Shown in pieces: positions 55,730 through 64,000 of a DNA stretch of 64,000 nucleotides (positions are counted from its first letter, which is position 1; every line of letters starts with the position of its first letter). The position numbers were made by a program, and so were the translations under genes. The notes beneath the pieces were generated by a model. It searched no databases and was not told where the DNA came from. It saw only the letters and a program-made list of their open reading frames with translations. The DNA is from Paenibacillus timonensis. Its GTDB lineage: Bacteria; Bacillota; Bacilli; Paenibacillales; Paenibacillaceae. The stretch is from NCBI RefSeq assembly GCF_009725205.1, contig NZ_WNZY01000004.1, forward strand, positions 186,001-250,000. Direction: 5' to 3'.

Positions 55730-57328
55730 TTAAGGGAACTCCCTTAGGAAATTGGACTCATCCGAACGAATCGGAAAAGCGACTTGAATTTTTGTACCCA
55801 TGCCCAACTCAGATTCAAGTCGAAAGCTTCCCTCCAACAACTGCACTCGTTCCTTCATGCCATACAAGCCGAATCCGGACTTTTCTTCCCTTGCGCTTTC
55901 TTCGGAGACGTTGAAACCGACGCCATAATCCTCGACAGTCAATTCCAATATGCCTGGGAGCTCGCGTAAGCGAATCGTGACTTTGTCGCTGCCAGAGTAT
56001 TTTCCAGCGTTGAACAAGGCTTCCTGAAAAACCCGGAATAGCGCAATTTCGATCTCCGGAACATATCGTTTGCGTCCGGTATGGTCCTCAAAATCTACAG
56101 TGATGTTCCATTTGGATTGAAATGCGGAAATCGATGACTGGATCGCCACCACCAACCCACGTTTCTCCAGGGATGCCGGTCTGAGCTCGTTGAGAATCAT
56201 CTTAAAATCATGAATCGAACGGGTTGCCGTCACCTCCACATCCTGCAAATACTTCTGAACGCTGGCATTGCTTAAATTTCCTTTCTTATTGACCAATCTT
56301 AATGCGATGACCACGCTGTACAGCACTTGGCCAACGCCATCATGAAGATCCCGAGCCAACCGCTTTCGCTCTTCTTCCTGTGCCTTGAGCAGTTTGAACT
56401 TGACCAGACGGTTCACGCGGGATTCGCTTTCGGAGAGCTTGTGAAGAAATTGTTCGGATTCGCTAAAGATGGAACGAATCGACGGCGAATCCCCTATGGC
56501 GCCGCGAAGATTGTTGACCATATTGTTAAAGCTGCACGCCAAAACGCCGAATTCATCCTGCAATTTAAAATGGATCGTTTGGCTTAAATTACCTCGACTG
56601 ACCTCGTTCAACCCCTCATTGATCGTGTTCAGCTTGTAGATAATTGTCCGACAAAATAACAAGATCAGGAAAAAAGCCGCAAAAAAAATCCCTCCCATGA
56701 TCAATGAGAAGGTGGATTTCATGGAATTCAATCGTTCGGTCGCGATAGCCTCTTCCCTTCCCCCCGCTCCGACAATCCAATCCCACGGCGCATAGTATTC
56801 CTGATAAGCTATTGCAGTATAAGCTGATCCATCAGAATCCTCCCAAGTTCCCCGAAAAACTCGTTCCCTGTTATCGGGCAGGGTCCAGGTGTCCCGGACA
56901 ATGTATTTACCATGAATGGTAAGGTCCCAAACATTTTTCCCTTCGAAGCTCGAACGATGCATCGCCAACGTACCATCGGGTCGAATCGCCCATACGTACA
57001 TCGGATTTCCCCCGGACATTTTCGATTTGGACAAATCGCGCGTCCCGTTCGCTTCTTTCGGCCCAAGCAGATAGGTTCTCGCGGTTTCCTGGGCTTCCTT
57101 CAGCGTCATGTCGCCTTCCTCTACCTGTTGATTCAAAGCATCGATAAAGCCGACGGTGTCCTTTAACTTGCTTCTTAACAATTCATCTCCCATGTCCAGC
57201 ACTTGTTGCTTGGCAACTCCGTAAGCCAGAATGAAAGTACTTCCCATCGTGACCGCCAGCAACAATAAACTAATCAAAAGGAATTGTTGGGTTATGCTGA
57301 CCTTTCTAGTCGGACCTAGTATGTACAT
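55730..57328 (-). CDS. NarL-type sensor histidine kinase with sCache domain
   Basis: A 532-residue membrane kinase. The first helix is at about residues 13-35, followed by an extracellular sCache_2-like domain (GNPMYVWAIRPDGTLAMH, APWDWIVGAGG) and a second helix near 210-230. HAMP and a HisKA_3 domain with the phosphoacceptor in LARDLHDGVGQVLYS come next, then a HATPase domain (EALFNAGKYS, YGVGFNVS, GFGLYGMKERV). The ATG at 57328 has AAGGTGA upstream; an ATG at 57343 has no site. It overlaps the end of its regulator gene. The sCache domain resembles those that bind small carboxylates. Confidence 0.92.
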   Translation of the reverse strand: MYILGPTRKVSITQQFLLISLLLLAVTMGSTFILAYGVAKQQVLDMGDELLRSKLKDTVGFIDALNQQVEEGDMTLKEAQETARTYLLGPKEANGTRDLSKSKMSGGNPMYVWAIRPDGTLAMHRSSFEGKNVWDLTIHGKYIVRDTWTLPDNRERVFRGTWEDSDGSAYTAIAYQEYYAPWDWIVGAGGREEAIATERLNSMKSTFSLIMGGIFFAAFFLILLFCRTIIYKLNTINEGLNEVSRGNLSQTIHFKLQDEFGVLACSFNNMVNNLRGAIGDSPSIRSIFSESEQFLHKLSESESRVNRLVKFKLLKAQEEERKRLARDLHDGVGQVLYSVVIALRLVNKKGNLSNASVQKYLQDVEVTATRSIHDFKMILNELRPASLEKRGLVVAIQSSISAFQSKWNITVDFEDHTGRKRYVPEIEIALFRVFQEALFNAGKYSGSDKVTIRLRELPGILELTVEDYGVGFNVSEESAREEKSGFGLYGMKERVQLLEGSFRLESELGMGTKIQVAFPIRSDESNFLREFP

Positions 57329-58007
57329 TGCGCTCACCTTCATATTTTATAGACAACAGGCCGTGGTTATCGGCATATTTCACCAATTCATGTCTTGTAA
57401 ATAACTGCAGCTTCGCCATCACTCTGCTTTTATGAGCCTCGACGGTTTTGACGGATATACCCAAATCTCCCGCGATCTCTTTATTATAGTAACCGAGAGC
57501 AAGTAACCGAAGTACCTCGCGTTCTCGATCTGTCAAAGCAATTGGATCTCCAATTTCTCTCTTGACCGGCGACTTTGCCGGGGTTTTTCTTACCCGATTG
57601 TTCAGTAAATGCTTCATGGCATGGGGATACAAATAGGGAGATCGGTTATAGACCGAGTAAATGGCGTCGAATAATTCGATTTCACCATAGGTTTTGACGA
57701 CATAACCGGAGGCTCCGGAATCGAGAACCTGTTCTATATACTCCCATTCGTCCAACATAGTGAGAATAAGAATTTCCGTCTCCGGAAGATGATCTTTGAT
57801 GATTTTCGTCGCTTCAATACCATCCATGACCGGCATGCTTATATCCATGAGAATGACGTCGGGGCGGAGTTTGAGCGCTTGTTGTACCGCTTCCCTGCCG
57901 TTTTGAGCGGATCCGACGACTTCCATCTCGGGATTTCCTTCGATAAGCAAGGCTAGTCCATTGCGCAAAATAGCATGATCATCAACAATTAAGATACGAA
58001 TCGCCAT
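57306..58007 (-). CDS. NarL/LuxR-type response regulator
   Basis: A 233-residue regulator. The receiver has ILIVDDH, phosphoacceptor Asp55 in DVILMDISMPVMDG and the lysine in GYVVKTYGEIE. The output domain has LTDREREVLRLLALGYYNKE and GISVKTVEAHKSRVMAKL, a LuxR-type helix-turn-helix. It is first in the sensory operon and overlaps the partner kinase by 23 bases. The ribosome site is GAGGGATAAC, modest. Its targets may include the chemoreceptor genes that follow. Confidence 0.93.
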   Translation of the reverse strand: MAIRILIVDDHAILRNGLALLIEGNPEMEVVGSAQNGREAVQQALKLRPDVILMDISMPVMDGIEATKIIKDHLPETEILILTMLDEWEYIEQVLDSGASGYVVKTYGEIELFDAIYSVYNRSPYLYPHAMKHLLNNRVRKTPAKSPVKREIGDPIALTDREREVLRLLALGYYNKEIAGDLGISVKTVEAHKSRVMAKLQLFTRHELVKYADNHGLLSIKYEGERNVHTRSD

Positions 58008-58066
58008 TGTATTGTTATCCCTCGAATAGTAGCGAACTTTTGCTTAAGGCACTATAACCGTAAAAA

Positions 58067-58087
58067 GCCCTCCCGTGGAAGGAGGGC
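58067..58087 (-). terminator. Terminator upstream of the sensory operon
   Basis: GCCCTCC pairs with GGAGGGC around CGTGGAA, followed on the minus strand by TTTTTA. It ends transcription of the small gene at 58234-58443. A second hairpin, GGTGCC/GGCACC, lies at 58090-58106. Confidence 0.72.
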
Positions 58088-58233
58088 AACGGTGCCATGG
58101 GCACCGTGGTAGCACGTTACAATAATTATAGATCAACCGATTATAGATAACAAGAACGAGCAGGGATTCAGGAGACCCGGGCGTGGACGACCGCAACCGC
58201 AAGCAGAACTGCTTGACCTACCGCCTCCGAAAA

Positions 58234-58443
58234 TCAACCCGTTAGCAAAGCCAACCTGTCTATTTGTTGGTATAACCGCTCCGCCTCGTCCGCCAAGTTA
58301 GGCTGATTCAGCCGGATCGACATGGCAAGCAACCGGTCGGCTTTCTGTTTGAGCCGCTTGATCTCCATCATGACCACTTCTTGATCCATCCCCGGATAAC
58401 GTTTCACGAGCGTTACTCCTTTCACCACATTTACTAAAAACAT
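58234..58443 (-). CDS. Small helical protein, possibly Spo0E-like
   Basis: A 69-residue protein with two likely alpha helices. MEIKRLKQKADRLLA and LYQQIDRLALL resemble the helix pair of Spo0E-family aspartyl-phosphate phosphatases, but the signature SQELD is replaced by LYQQID, so the match is weak. The ATG at 58443 has GGAGG 11 bases upstream; a TTG six codons earlier overlaps that site. It is encoded alone, upstream of a response-regulator operon, which would suit a phosphatase. A general small hypothetical protein is equally possible. Confidence 0.5.
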   Translation of the reverse strand: MFLVNVVKGVTLVKRYPGMDQEVVMMEIKRLKQKADRLLAMSIRLNQPNLADEAERLYQQIDRLALLTG

Positions 58444-58526
58444 CCATTCGTCTTCCTCCAATTTACTTCATTTTGCAGTAGTGGCCATTTCCTGGAGTTT
58501 TGAAATAGGGACAATTTTTCTGCAAG

Positions 58527-58569
58527 CTTGATCTAGATCAAGAATAAGCCGACCGGTTGATGTTAACAT
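58527..58569 (+). promoter_or_regulatory. FNR-type box and promoter before the cupin gene
   Basis: CTTGATCTAGATCAAG (58527-58542) is a perfect palindrome matching the FNR consensus TTGAT-N4-ATCAA. TAACAT (58564-58569) fits a -10, which places the box centre near -41.5 of the predicted start. This is the usual spacing for activation by a Crp/FNR protein in low oxygen. Confidence 0.55.
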
Positions 58570-58658
58570 AAGAGACAGGAAGACAATGATATCAACGATC
58601 ACGATCCAAAAACCCATTCAATGAACCGGCCCGCTGACCGGTCAAGGAGGAACTATTC

Positions 58659-59000
58659 ATGGAAAAGCTGGCATTAACCAACCTTCAAGACTACCAACCC
58701 GAGAAATTCACCAAACGCATTGCCTTCAAGAAAGGCGAAAGCGTCGTATTCGTGCTGAACTTTATGCCGGGGCAAGAGCTGCCAACCCACACGCATCCGA
58801 ATACCGACGTGTTTATTCTTGCCCTGCAAGGTAGCGGAGCGATCACGGTAGACGGAGAAACCTCACCGCTGGGACAAGGCGAAGTATTGCATCTGGAAGG
58901 AGCAGAGTCTTTCTCCTACCGTAATGACGGAACCGAACCCGCTAGCCTGTACGTCATTCTAACGAAAGTTCCTTCGGCGGAATACGCGCAGAACATTTAA
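58659..59000 (+). CDS. Small cupin protein
   Basis: A 113-residue single-domain cupin. Metal ligands appear in LPTHTHPNTDVFILALQGSG (two histidines and an acidic residue), and the second cupin motif is PLGQGEVLHLEGAESFSYRN. The N-terminal region has EKFTKRIAFKKGE. AAGGAGGAA precedes the ATG. Such cupins often accompany anaerobic or nitrogen-oxide metabolism in other bacteria. The FNR-type box upstream suggests low-oxygen induction here. The ligand and reaction are unknown; it is single, with a strong terminator behind it. Confidence 0.82.
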   Translation: MEKLALTNLQDYQPEKFTKRIAFKKGESVVFVLNFMPGQELPTHTHPNTDVFILALQGSGAITVDGETSPLGQGEVLHLEGAESFSYRNDGTEPASLYVILTKVPSAEYAQNI

Positions 59001-59070
59001 CGCCAACTCCGGCTCATGCTAAGGGTTCGTCCCAGAAGAAAGTGAATCCGATAGGTGACTTTCTCTTGAT

Positions 59071-59110
59071 AAATCATCGGCCAGGTGGGAACCCACCTGG
59101 CCGATGATTT
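59071..59110. terminator. Perfect 19-base-stem terminator
   Basis: AAATCATCGGCCAGGTGGG and its exact complement enclose only AA. It lies between the convergent cupin and oxidoreductase genes and probably ends both transcripts. The stem is unusually long and without mismatch. Confidence 0.75.
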
Positions 59111-59130
59111 GATTCAAGCAAGGTCAACTT

Positions 59131-60123
59131 CTACAATACGACCGAGCGTTTTTCTTGTACTGATCGGTAGGCAGCCTCCATAAGCCGGGTTAATTCCACG
59201 GCCGCACGGATATTTCCCTCCGCCGACGTACCATCTTGGATATGCCCAATCCACTGCGCAAACGCGCCTGCCCGGTTGGCTGGAATCTCCAGCTCATGCC
59301 ATTGTCCGGCGTATTCCTCGCCTTTCACACCGGTCCGCAGCAGCAGCTTCGACTCCGGCGTTCCGTACAGCAAGCTGCCCTCGGTTCCGTGAACCTCGAT
59401 CGTAAATGGGGAATACGGATTCACAAATCCCGCCTCGGCGATCCCCACGGCCCCTGATGCCGTGCTTAATGTCATCACGGCGTTATCTTCTACCTGCTTG
59501 TCCATTACATACCCGAACTGCGCCGTAACCTCGACGGGGTCTTCTCCCAGAAACAGGCGAGTCAAATATACCGGGTGGCAGCCCAGGTCAATCAAAGCCC
59601 CACCGCCGCAATCCACCGGGTCATAGAAATGCTCCGGCAGCCATCCCGCTATCGCGCCATTGTGAGATAGTCGTACGCGAACCTGAGTGACACGTCCGAG
59701 CAGCCCTTCCTGCAACGCCTCCGAAATCGCCAATGTGTACCCGTCATTCAGTCGGGGCAAGGACACCGCCAACTTGACATTGTTTTGCTGCACCGCGTCC
59801 AGGATCTCCTGAACCTCTTGCAGATTAGGAGCCAACACTTTTTCCGTAAAGATATGCTTGCCTGCGCGGGCCGCCTGCACCATCACGTCCCGATGCAATC
59901 GGGTCGGTGCATCCACGATGACCGCTTCGATGCCGCTGTCCAGCATTTCCGTCAATGAAGCGTAATACGGAACGCCCAGCTTCTCGGCCTGCTCCTGACC
60001 CCGTTCCGGGTTCTCGTCCCATGCCGCCGTGATCTCGGTGTCGGGATGCGCCAGGGCCTCCTTTGTATAATCCCATGCATGTACATGCCAATAACTGATC
60101 ATGCCAATCCGAATCGCTGCCAT
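59131..60123 (-). CDS. Gfo/Idh/MocA family oxidoreductase
   Basis: A 330-residue NAD(P)-dependent sugar oxidoreductase-like protein. The Rossmann half begins AAIRIGMISYWHVHAWDY, followed by AVIVDAPTRLHRDV and the catalytic lysine in HIFTEKVLAPN. The C-terminal half has GGGALIDLGCHPVYLTRLFLG. ATG 60123 is preceded by GGAGG; a longer frame has no ribosome site. It stands beside an alpha-mannan enzyme pair, but a terminator separates them. The substrate could be any sugar, inositol or aldehyde derivative. Confidence 0.88.
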   Translation of the reverse strand: MAAIRIGMISYWHVHAWDYTKEALAHPDTEITAAWDENPERGQEQAEKLGVPYYASLTEMLDSGIEAVIVDAPTRLHRDVMVQAARAGKHIFTEKVLAPNLQEVQEILDAVQQNNVKLAVSLPRLNDGYTLAISEALQEGLLGRVTQVRVRLSHNGAIAGWLPEHFYDPVDCGGGALIDLGCHPVYLTRLFLGEDPVEVTAQFGYVMDKQVEDNAVMTLSTASGAVGIAEAGFVNPYSPFTIEVHGTEGSLLYGTPESKLLLRTGVKGEEYAGQWHELEIPANRAGAFAQWIGHIQDGTSAEGNIRAAVELTRLMEAAYRSVQEKRSVVL

Positions 60124-60189
60124 TCGCCATTCCTCCTCGGAATAAATGTCCAATTGATTCCTTCTTAATGTAACACAACCCCGGGCAAA

Positions 60190-60229
60190 AAACAGACCGA
60201 AGGCTGGACCACTCCGCCCCGGTCTGTTT
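60190..60229 (-). terminator. Terminator of the GH76 gene
   Basis: AAACAGACC pairs with GGTCTGTTT, and TTTTTTGCC follows on the minus strand. It lies between the GH76 gene and the oxidoreductase gene. Confidence 0.78.
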
Positions 60230-60235
60230 GTTCAT

Positions 60236-62983
60236 TTATTTCGCGATGAGGTCTCCCAATGAAACGGAATACCCCTTGGAGACATTACCAGAAGTGTCGA
60301 CAGATTTGAACTGTACCGTGTACCCTTTCGGATTCTTCATGTCCGGCAGCACTACGGTCTGAACGCCGCGAGCTACCTCCATCATATCGCCGAATGGCTT
60401 CTTGTTCTTTAGCAGACGGATCTGCACCTTCTCGCCGTCCACATCGTACGGACCGTCCCAATATAGCCGGATCCGTCCGTTTTCCTTTACCGCGCGCACA
60501 TGTTCAACTTCCCCCGGAGGCGTATGGTCGCGGGGCGGTTCAGGAATCACGGGCGGCGCCGTGAATACGGCCGGATCGCCGAACGTGAACTTATCCAGGT
60601 TAAACAGCCAATCCGAGCCTTTGAAGAGGAGGAATACGATATGTTTACCGCGAACCGGGGAGGTAACCTCCGCCGAGAACACTTTAAACTCCTGCCAGCC
60701 GCCAGTTCCGGTGACGGCCGTCTCCGCGATCACAGGGCCGCTTGGGCTGTCCAGCCGTACCTCGATCGTCCCGCCGGCGGTATCGCTGGCGGCGCTGACA
60801 TGGAATTGCGCTGCTCCGCCGTCTTCGCCAAAGTCTACGTAATTGTACATAGCATACGGCTGATTAGGTCCAAACATCCCTGCAAGGTACGTTTGTCCCC
60901 CGCCTTGCTCCGTGCCGAAACCCGAACCGCTCGTATAGCTTTCGGCCTCCAGCTTGCCGTAAGCATCCTGGGCCTTGCCTTTAACAGTCGTAAAGCTGAA
61001 CCAGTCGAGGTTACACGGAAAATCGCTGCCGTCCGTGCCATGGAACACCAGGTAGACGTCGTGGATGCCAGCCGCTGCCGTGTCATCGACCGTGGACATC
61101 ACATCGATCCATGTTGCCCAGTCGCCAACAGCGGGAATAGGAAGGGTGCTGACGGTTGGCCCGTTCAAGCTATCCAGCTTCACCTCGATCGTTCCGCCGC
61201 GGTTCCCGCTCGCGACATGCGCCGTGATTCCGGCCGCACCGCTGCCGAAATCGATGCCCTCATAATGAACGTACGCGCCATTCGTGATTCCCTCCAGGAA
61301 GCCATGCTCGCCGTTTCGGCTTACCCCGGAACTGGCGTCGAATTCGCCGGCCTTCCGTTTGGCATAGGCATCGGTTCTCGTCGGATCGGTCTCCGTAAAC
61401 CGAAACCAGTTCAAGTTAAACAGATAGTCGTCATTCGCCTTGAGAAAAGTGAAGTAGACATCATGCTTTCCGGTTACCGTCACTGAATCGCCTTGGTCAT
61501 CCTTGAGCACGGCAACCGCATCGATGAACTGGTTCCAACCGCCCGTGCTTTCGACCCGGACCGTACCGATCTTAGGACCATCTTCGGCGTCCAGCCGAAT
61601 TTCGATCGTTCCGCCGGACGTTCCGCTAGCGGCCCGGGCGATGAAGCCGACGGCTCCTGTCGTCCCGAAATCGACGTTTCTATAAACCGCAGTATGCCCG
61701 TGCTTTATTCCGCCCAGTTGCAACGTGCCTTCCGCGCTACCCTCTAGCACGAAGCCTTGGCCGATGTTGTATTTTTCCGCTTCGATTCGTTGATAAGCCG
61801 ATTTCACTGGGTATGCCGGGACGATGGACTTCGGTTGCACGACCGTCAAGGCCTGGACGGCGCTGGAGGCGGCCCAGGATTCATAGGTCCCGGACAATAG
61901 CTGCCCGATCCAGTTGCCGTCGACGATACCCTCTGCGTTCCGATGGCTCCAGGCCATGGTTGCATTCAAAGCCAGCCAATCGTCAAACTTCCGTTCAAAC
62001 TCCCGATGAGCCCGGGGTTTGCTGCCATCTACCGCTTGCTGCAAGTACGCCAAATTGCGTAGTAGGATCGTTTTGCCGCCTTTCAGGTCCCCGTTCGGGC
62101 CTTCATAACCCAGCAGCCCATTGGCTTCCGTTTGATGCGCCATGGTAAACTGAGCTGCCTTGATCGCATCCTCCAGATACACCTTATCGCCGGTGACCCG
62201 GTGCAGCATGGTGGCGGCACCGATAAATGTCCCCTGATTATAATGCGTGGCATCCGGCACAGGGCCGCGATCCGGTTCAATCCGATCGAACACCTTGCCG
62301 TTTCCATCCGTCAGCATCGTTTTGCCCCAGCGGTAAATTCGGGTTGCCGCCTCCAGATAATGCGAGTCCTCCGTGATCTCGTACAGGAACACCGCCGCTT
62401 CGGCTGCCGGGAAGTTAATGCAGGCGTTCTTCGTGACATGCTCGCTATTCAACCACCACAGACCGCCGTTCGCAAATTCGTCATCCCACTGGGTATCGTA
62501 TACAAAATCAAAGTAATATTTCGCCTTGTCCAGGTAGCGGGCTTCCCCGGTGATTTGATAAGCTCTTGCGCTGGCCATCGCCCACCACATGATGTCATCG
62601 TTAAACGGATTATTCGTCCAGTCCTCGCCATATTTAAGAACGGCGCCGTCAAAAATATCGTCGATCTGGGCGCGAAGCTGCGCCTTCAGTTCCAGGTCCG
62701 AGGTGCGAAGATAAGCGTCCATGACCATTTCCCATAACTCGGCTTCCACCCAGAAGCCCTGGTAGTTGGAGCCGCGATTGGAATCGGCCCAATAGGATTT
62801 GGCCTGCGGATCCCAGAACTTGGCGTTAAAGGCTCGGATTGCGGCGTCCGCATCTGCGGAGTTGAAGCTGGCCGCTTGAGCCTCCGGAGCCTTCGCCCCG
62901 GTAAGCAGCGATATCGAGAGTGCCATCGTCAAGGTGAGCGTAAGAAATTTCGAAGCGGTTCTTTTCACTTGATTCCCTTTCAC
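60236..62983 (-). CDS. Secreted GH76 alpha-1,6-mannanase with three CBM6-like modules
   Basis: A 915-residue exported enzyme. A signal peptide ends near residue 38 (EAQAA). The GH76 (alpha/alpha)6 barrel spans about 40-395, with the catalytic aspartate pair D129-D130 in NPFNDDIMWW, and WWLNSEHVTKNACINFP. Three CBM6-like modules follow (about 400-545, 550-680 and 685-810), each with YxxxEAExY-type starts and GGTIEVRLD cores. A fibronectin type III-like end closes it. The GTG at 62983 follows GGAGG by seven bases. GH76 enzymes cut the alpha-1,6-mannan backbone of fungal walls. It is encoded 39 bases after the GH125 gene. Confidence 0.92.
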   Translation of the reverse strand: MKGNQVKRTASKFLTLTLTMALSISLLTGAKAPEAQAASFNSADADAAIRAFNAKFWDPQAKSYWADSNRGSNYQGFWVEAELWEMVMDAYLRTSDLELKAQLRAQIDDIFDGAVLKYGEDWTNNPFNDDIMWWAMASARAYQITGEARYLDKAKYYFDFVYDTQWDDEFANGGLWWLNSEHVTKNACINFPAAEAAVFLYEITEDSHYLEAATRIYRWGKTMLTDGNGKVFDRIEPDRGPVPDATHYNQGTFIGAATMLHRVTGDKVYLEDAIKAAQFTMAHQTEANGLLGYEGPNGDLKGGKTILLRNLAYLQQAVDGSKPRAHREFERKFDDWLALNATMAWSHRNAEGIVDGNWIGQLLSGTYESWAASSAVQALTVVQPKSIVPAYPVKSAYQRIEAEKYNIGQGFVLEGSAEGTLQLGGIKHGHTAVYRNVDFGTTGAVGFIARAASGTSGGTIEIRLDAEDGPKIGTVRVESTGGWNQFIDAVAVLKDDQGDSVTVTGKHDVYFTFLKANDDYLFNLNWFRFTETDPTRTDAYAKRKAGEFDASSGVSRNGEHGFLEGITNGAYVHYEGIDFGSGAAGITAHVASGNRGGTIEVKLDSLNGPTVSTLPIPAVGDWATWIDVMSTVDDTAAAGIHDVYLVFHGTDGSDFPCNLDWFSFTTVKGKAQDAYGKLEAESYTSGSGFGTEQGGGQTYLAGMFGPNQPYAMYNYVDFGEDGGAAQFHVSAASDTAGGTIEVRLDSPSGPVIAETAVTGTGGWQEFKVFSAEVTSPVRGKHIVFLLFKGSDWLFNLDKFTFGDPAVFTAPPVIPEPPRDHTPPGEVEHVRAVKENGRIRLYWDGPYDVDGEKVQIRLLKNKKPFGDMMEVARGVQTVVLPDMKNPKGYTVQFKSVDTSGNVSKGYSVSLGDLIAK

Positions 62984-63022
62984 GGCAAAACCTCCATTTG
63001 CGGATTCATTCCGTACTGAAAG

Positions 63023-64000
63023 CTAGCGCATGGCAATTTCCAGACCGCATAAGCTGAGCACGAATTCAACAAACATCGCGTTGGACCAAGAGAACCATTC
63101 CCGCGAGTATTCCGAAGGATTATCCTTGTGGAAACCTTCATGCACCAAATTCGTTCCGGCATCAGTTCGTTCGAACATGCCCAGAATGTCCAGCTTTTCC
63201 GATTCATCGAGCGCAGTGATTCCCTGGATGGACAAGGCGATGTGCCAGATATAGTCCGGGGGCGTGTGCGGGCTGCCGATCCCTTTGGCATAAGTTCCTT
63301 CATAGTAGTAAGGATTGCGTCGGCTAAGGATCATCCGGCGGGTGTTCAGATAAATCGGATCGTCCTTGCTGCAGTAATCGAGATAAGGCAGCGACAAAAG
63401 ACTAGGCACATTGGCGTCATCCATCAGATTGACCCCACCGAGCCCATCCACCTCGTACGCATACACCTTTCCAAACTCCTCGTCATCGATGACCGCGTAC
63501 TGTTCAATCCCATGCCGAATGTCATCGCGCAGCGCGCGTACCTCATCGGCGAAATCGTCGTCCCCGTAAAACCGTTCATTGATCTCCAGCAAATAACCCA
63601 GCACGACGATCGCAAACAGGTTCGATGGAACGAGATAGCCGTATTTGCAGGCATCATCGCTTGGGCGGAAACCCGACCAGGTCATGCCCGTATACGTTAC
63701 CGGTCCCGGGAGCCTATCCGTTTCCCCGCTGTTTTCCCGGACGAACGTATATTTTGAAAGTTCCTCGTGGCGCTGCTCGGTCCGCCAGGTTTGCAGGATC
63801 AGCTCGGCCGCTTGCTTGAATTCCGGCGTGAAGTGACGGGTCTCCCCGGTATTTTTCCAGTAAAGGTAGGCTAACTGAAGGGGATAACATAACGAATCTA
63901 CCTCGTATTTGCGCTCCCAAATCCAACCGGACATCTCGGTCAAATCCGACTGATGGCCGCGAAAATTCTCGAATTCGTTAAACGCGTTGGCGTACGGATC
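63023..64000 (-). CDS. GH125 exo-alpha-1,6-mannosidase (partial)
   Basis: The frame is open to the window edge, so the N-terminal part is missing. The visible 325 residues match GH125: YANAFN, WERKYEVDSLCYPLQLAYLY, TWSGFRPSDDACKYGYLVPS and LVHEGFHKDNPSEYSREWFS. The inverting catalytic acids lie in this stretch: the SDDAC aspartate and the HEGF glutamate region. GH125 enzymes remove mannose from the non-reducing end of alpha-1,6-linked chains. It is co-directional and closely spaced with the GH76 gene, so both probably work on one alpha-mannan. Confidence 0.93.
   Translation of the reverse strand, partial: DPYANAFNEFENFRGHQSDLTEMSGWIWERKYEVDSLCYPLQLAYLYWKNTGETRHFTPEFKQAAELILQTWRTEQRHEELSKYTFVRENSGETDRLPGPVTYTGMTWSGFRPSDDACKYGYLVPSNLFAIVVLGYLLEINERFYGDDDFADEVRALRDDIRHGIEQYAVIDDEEFGKVYAYEVDGLGGVNLMDDANVPSLLSLPYLDYCSKDDPIYLNTRRMILSRRNPYYYEGTYAKGIGSPHTPPDYIWHIALSIQGITALDESEKLDILGMFERTDAGTNLVHEGFHKDNPSEYSREWFSWSNAMFVEFVLSLCGLEIAMR

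Noticed and set aside
59015-59110. End of an insertion sequence
   Set aside because: The long inverted repeat suggested it, but no transposase fragment or target duplication is visible; a terminator explains it better.
60500-61486. Open frame of 328 codons on the plus strand
   Set aside because: Antisense to the CBM6 modules of the GH76 gene; repeat structure of those modules explains the openness.

Overview
The window comes from a Gram-positive, endospore-forming bacterium of the Paenibacillaceae (Paenibacillus/Cohnella type). This rests on an intact sporulation sigma factor SigK, an S-layer-homology surface enzyme, YesM/YesN-like sensor pairs, LplABC-type sugar ABC transporters, strong AGGAGG ribosome binding sites with frequent TTG/GTG starts, and a moderately high GC content. 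No rRNA, tRNA, CRISPR array, phage module or intact insertion sequence was seen. Most genes serve plant or fungal glycan breakdown.

Layout. 1-5.3 kb: the end of a GH43 enzyme, convergent with a very large GH27 enzyme carrying X2-like modules and SLH domains. 5.7-6.1 kb: a gutted catalase pseudogene. 6.1-12.2 kb: a uronate-uptake unit, with a KdgF-like cupin divergent from a TRAP transporter (DctQ-DctM-DctP) followed by a YesM/YesN-type two-component pair. 12.5-18.3 kb: a cytoplasmic GH27, a GntR/ABC operon with a clear promoter and operator, a YczE-like membrane protein, sigK, and an SRAP-family protein that lacks two usual catalytic residues.

18.3-38.6 kb: a 20-kb, one-strand polysaccharide utilization island. 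A membrane-bound AraC sensor comes first, then two ABC permeases and a binding lipoprotein, a secreted beta-helix enzyme, a tandem rhamnose-mutarotase-like protein, a giant GH2, a GH94 phosphorylase, a GH88 unsaturated uronyl hydrolase and a secreted BNR_4-like protein. Together they suggest extracellular depolymerisation, import of oligosaccharides, and cytoplasmic removal of unsaturated uronate, glucose-1-phosphate and other sugars. The target may be a polymer with uronate and possibly rhamnose.

38.8-43.3 kb: a flavin-reductase-like protein, a ribokinase fused to a DUF488 domain, and a MarR-MFS efflux pair. 43.5-52.7 kb: a LacZ-type beta-galactosidase divergent from an AraC regulator, then an esterase divergent from a LacI regulator and uxaB-uxaA, with repeated CACGTG-centred sites linking the LacI gene to uxaBA. 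52.8-58.0 kb: a sensory operon of response regulator, histidine kinase, chemoreceptor, CheW and PAS protein. 58.2-64 kb: a small helical protein, a cupin behind an FNR-type box, a Gfo/Idh/MocA oxidoreductase, and a GH76-GH125 alpha-mannan pair cut by the window edge.

Several gaps contain short words repeated only within that gap (23.4, 28.5, 36.2 and 40.9 kb). Function calls are from reading translated sequence and motifs; no database search was possible.
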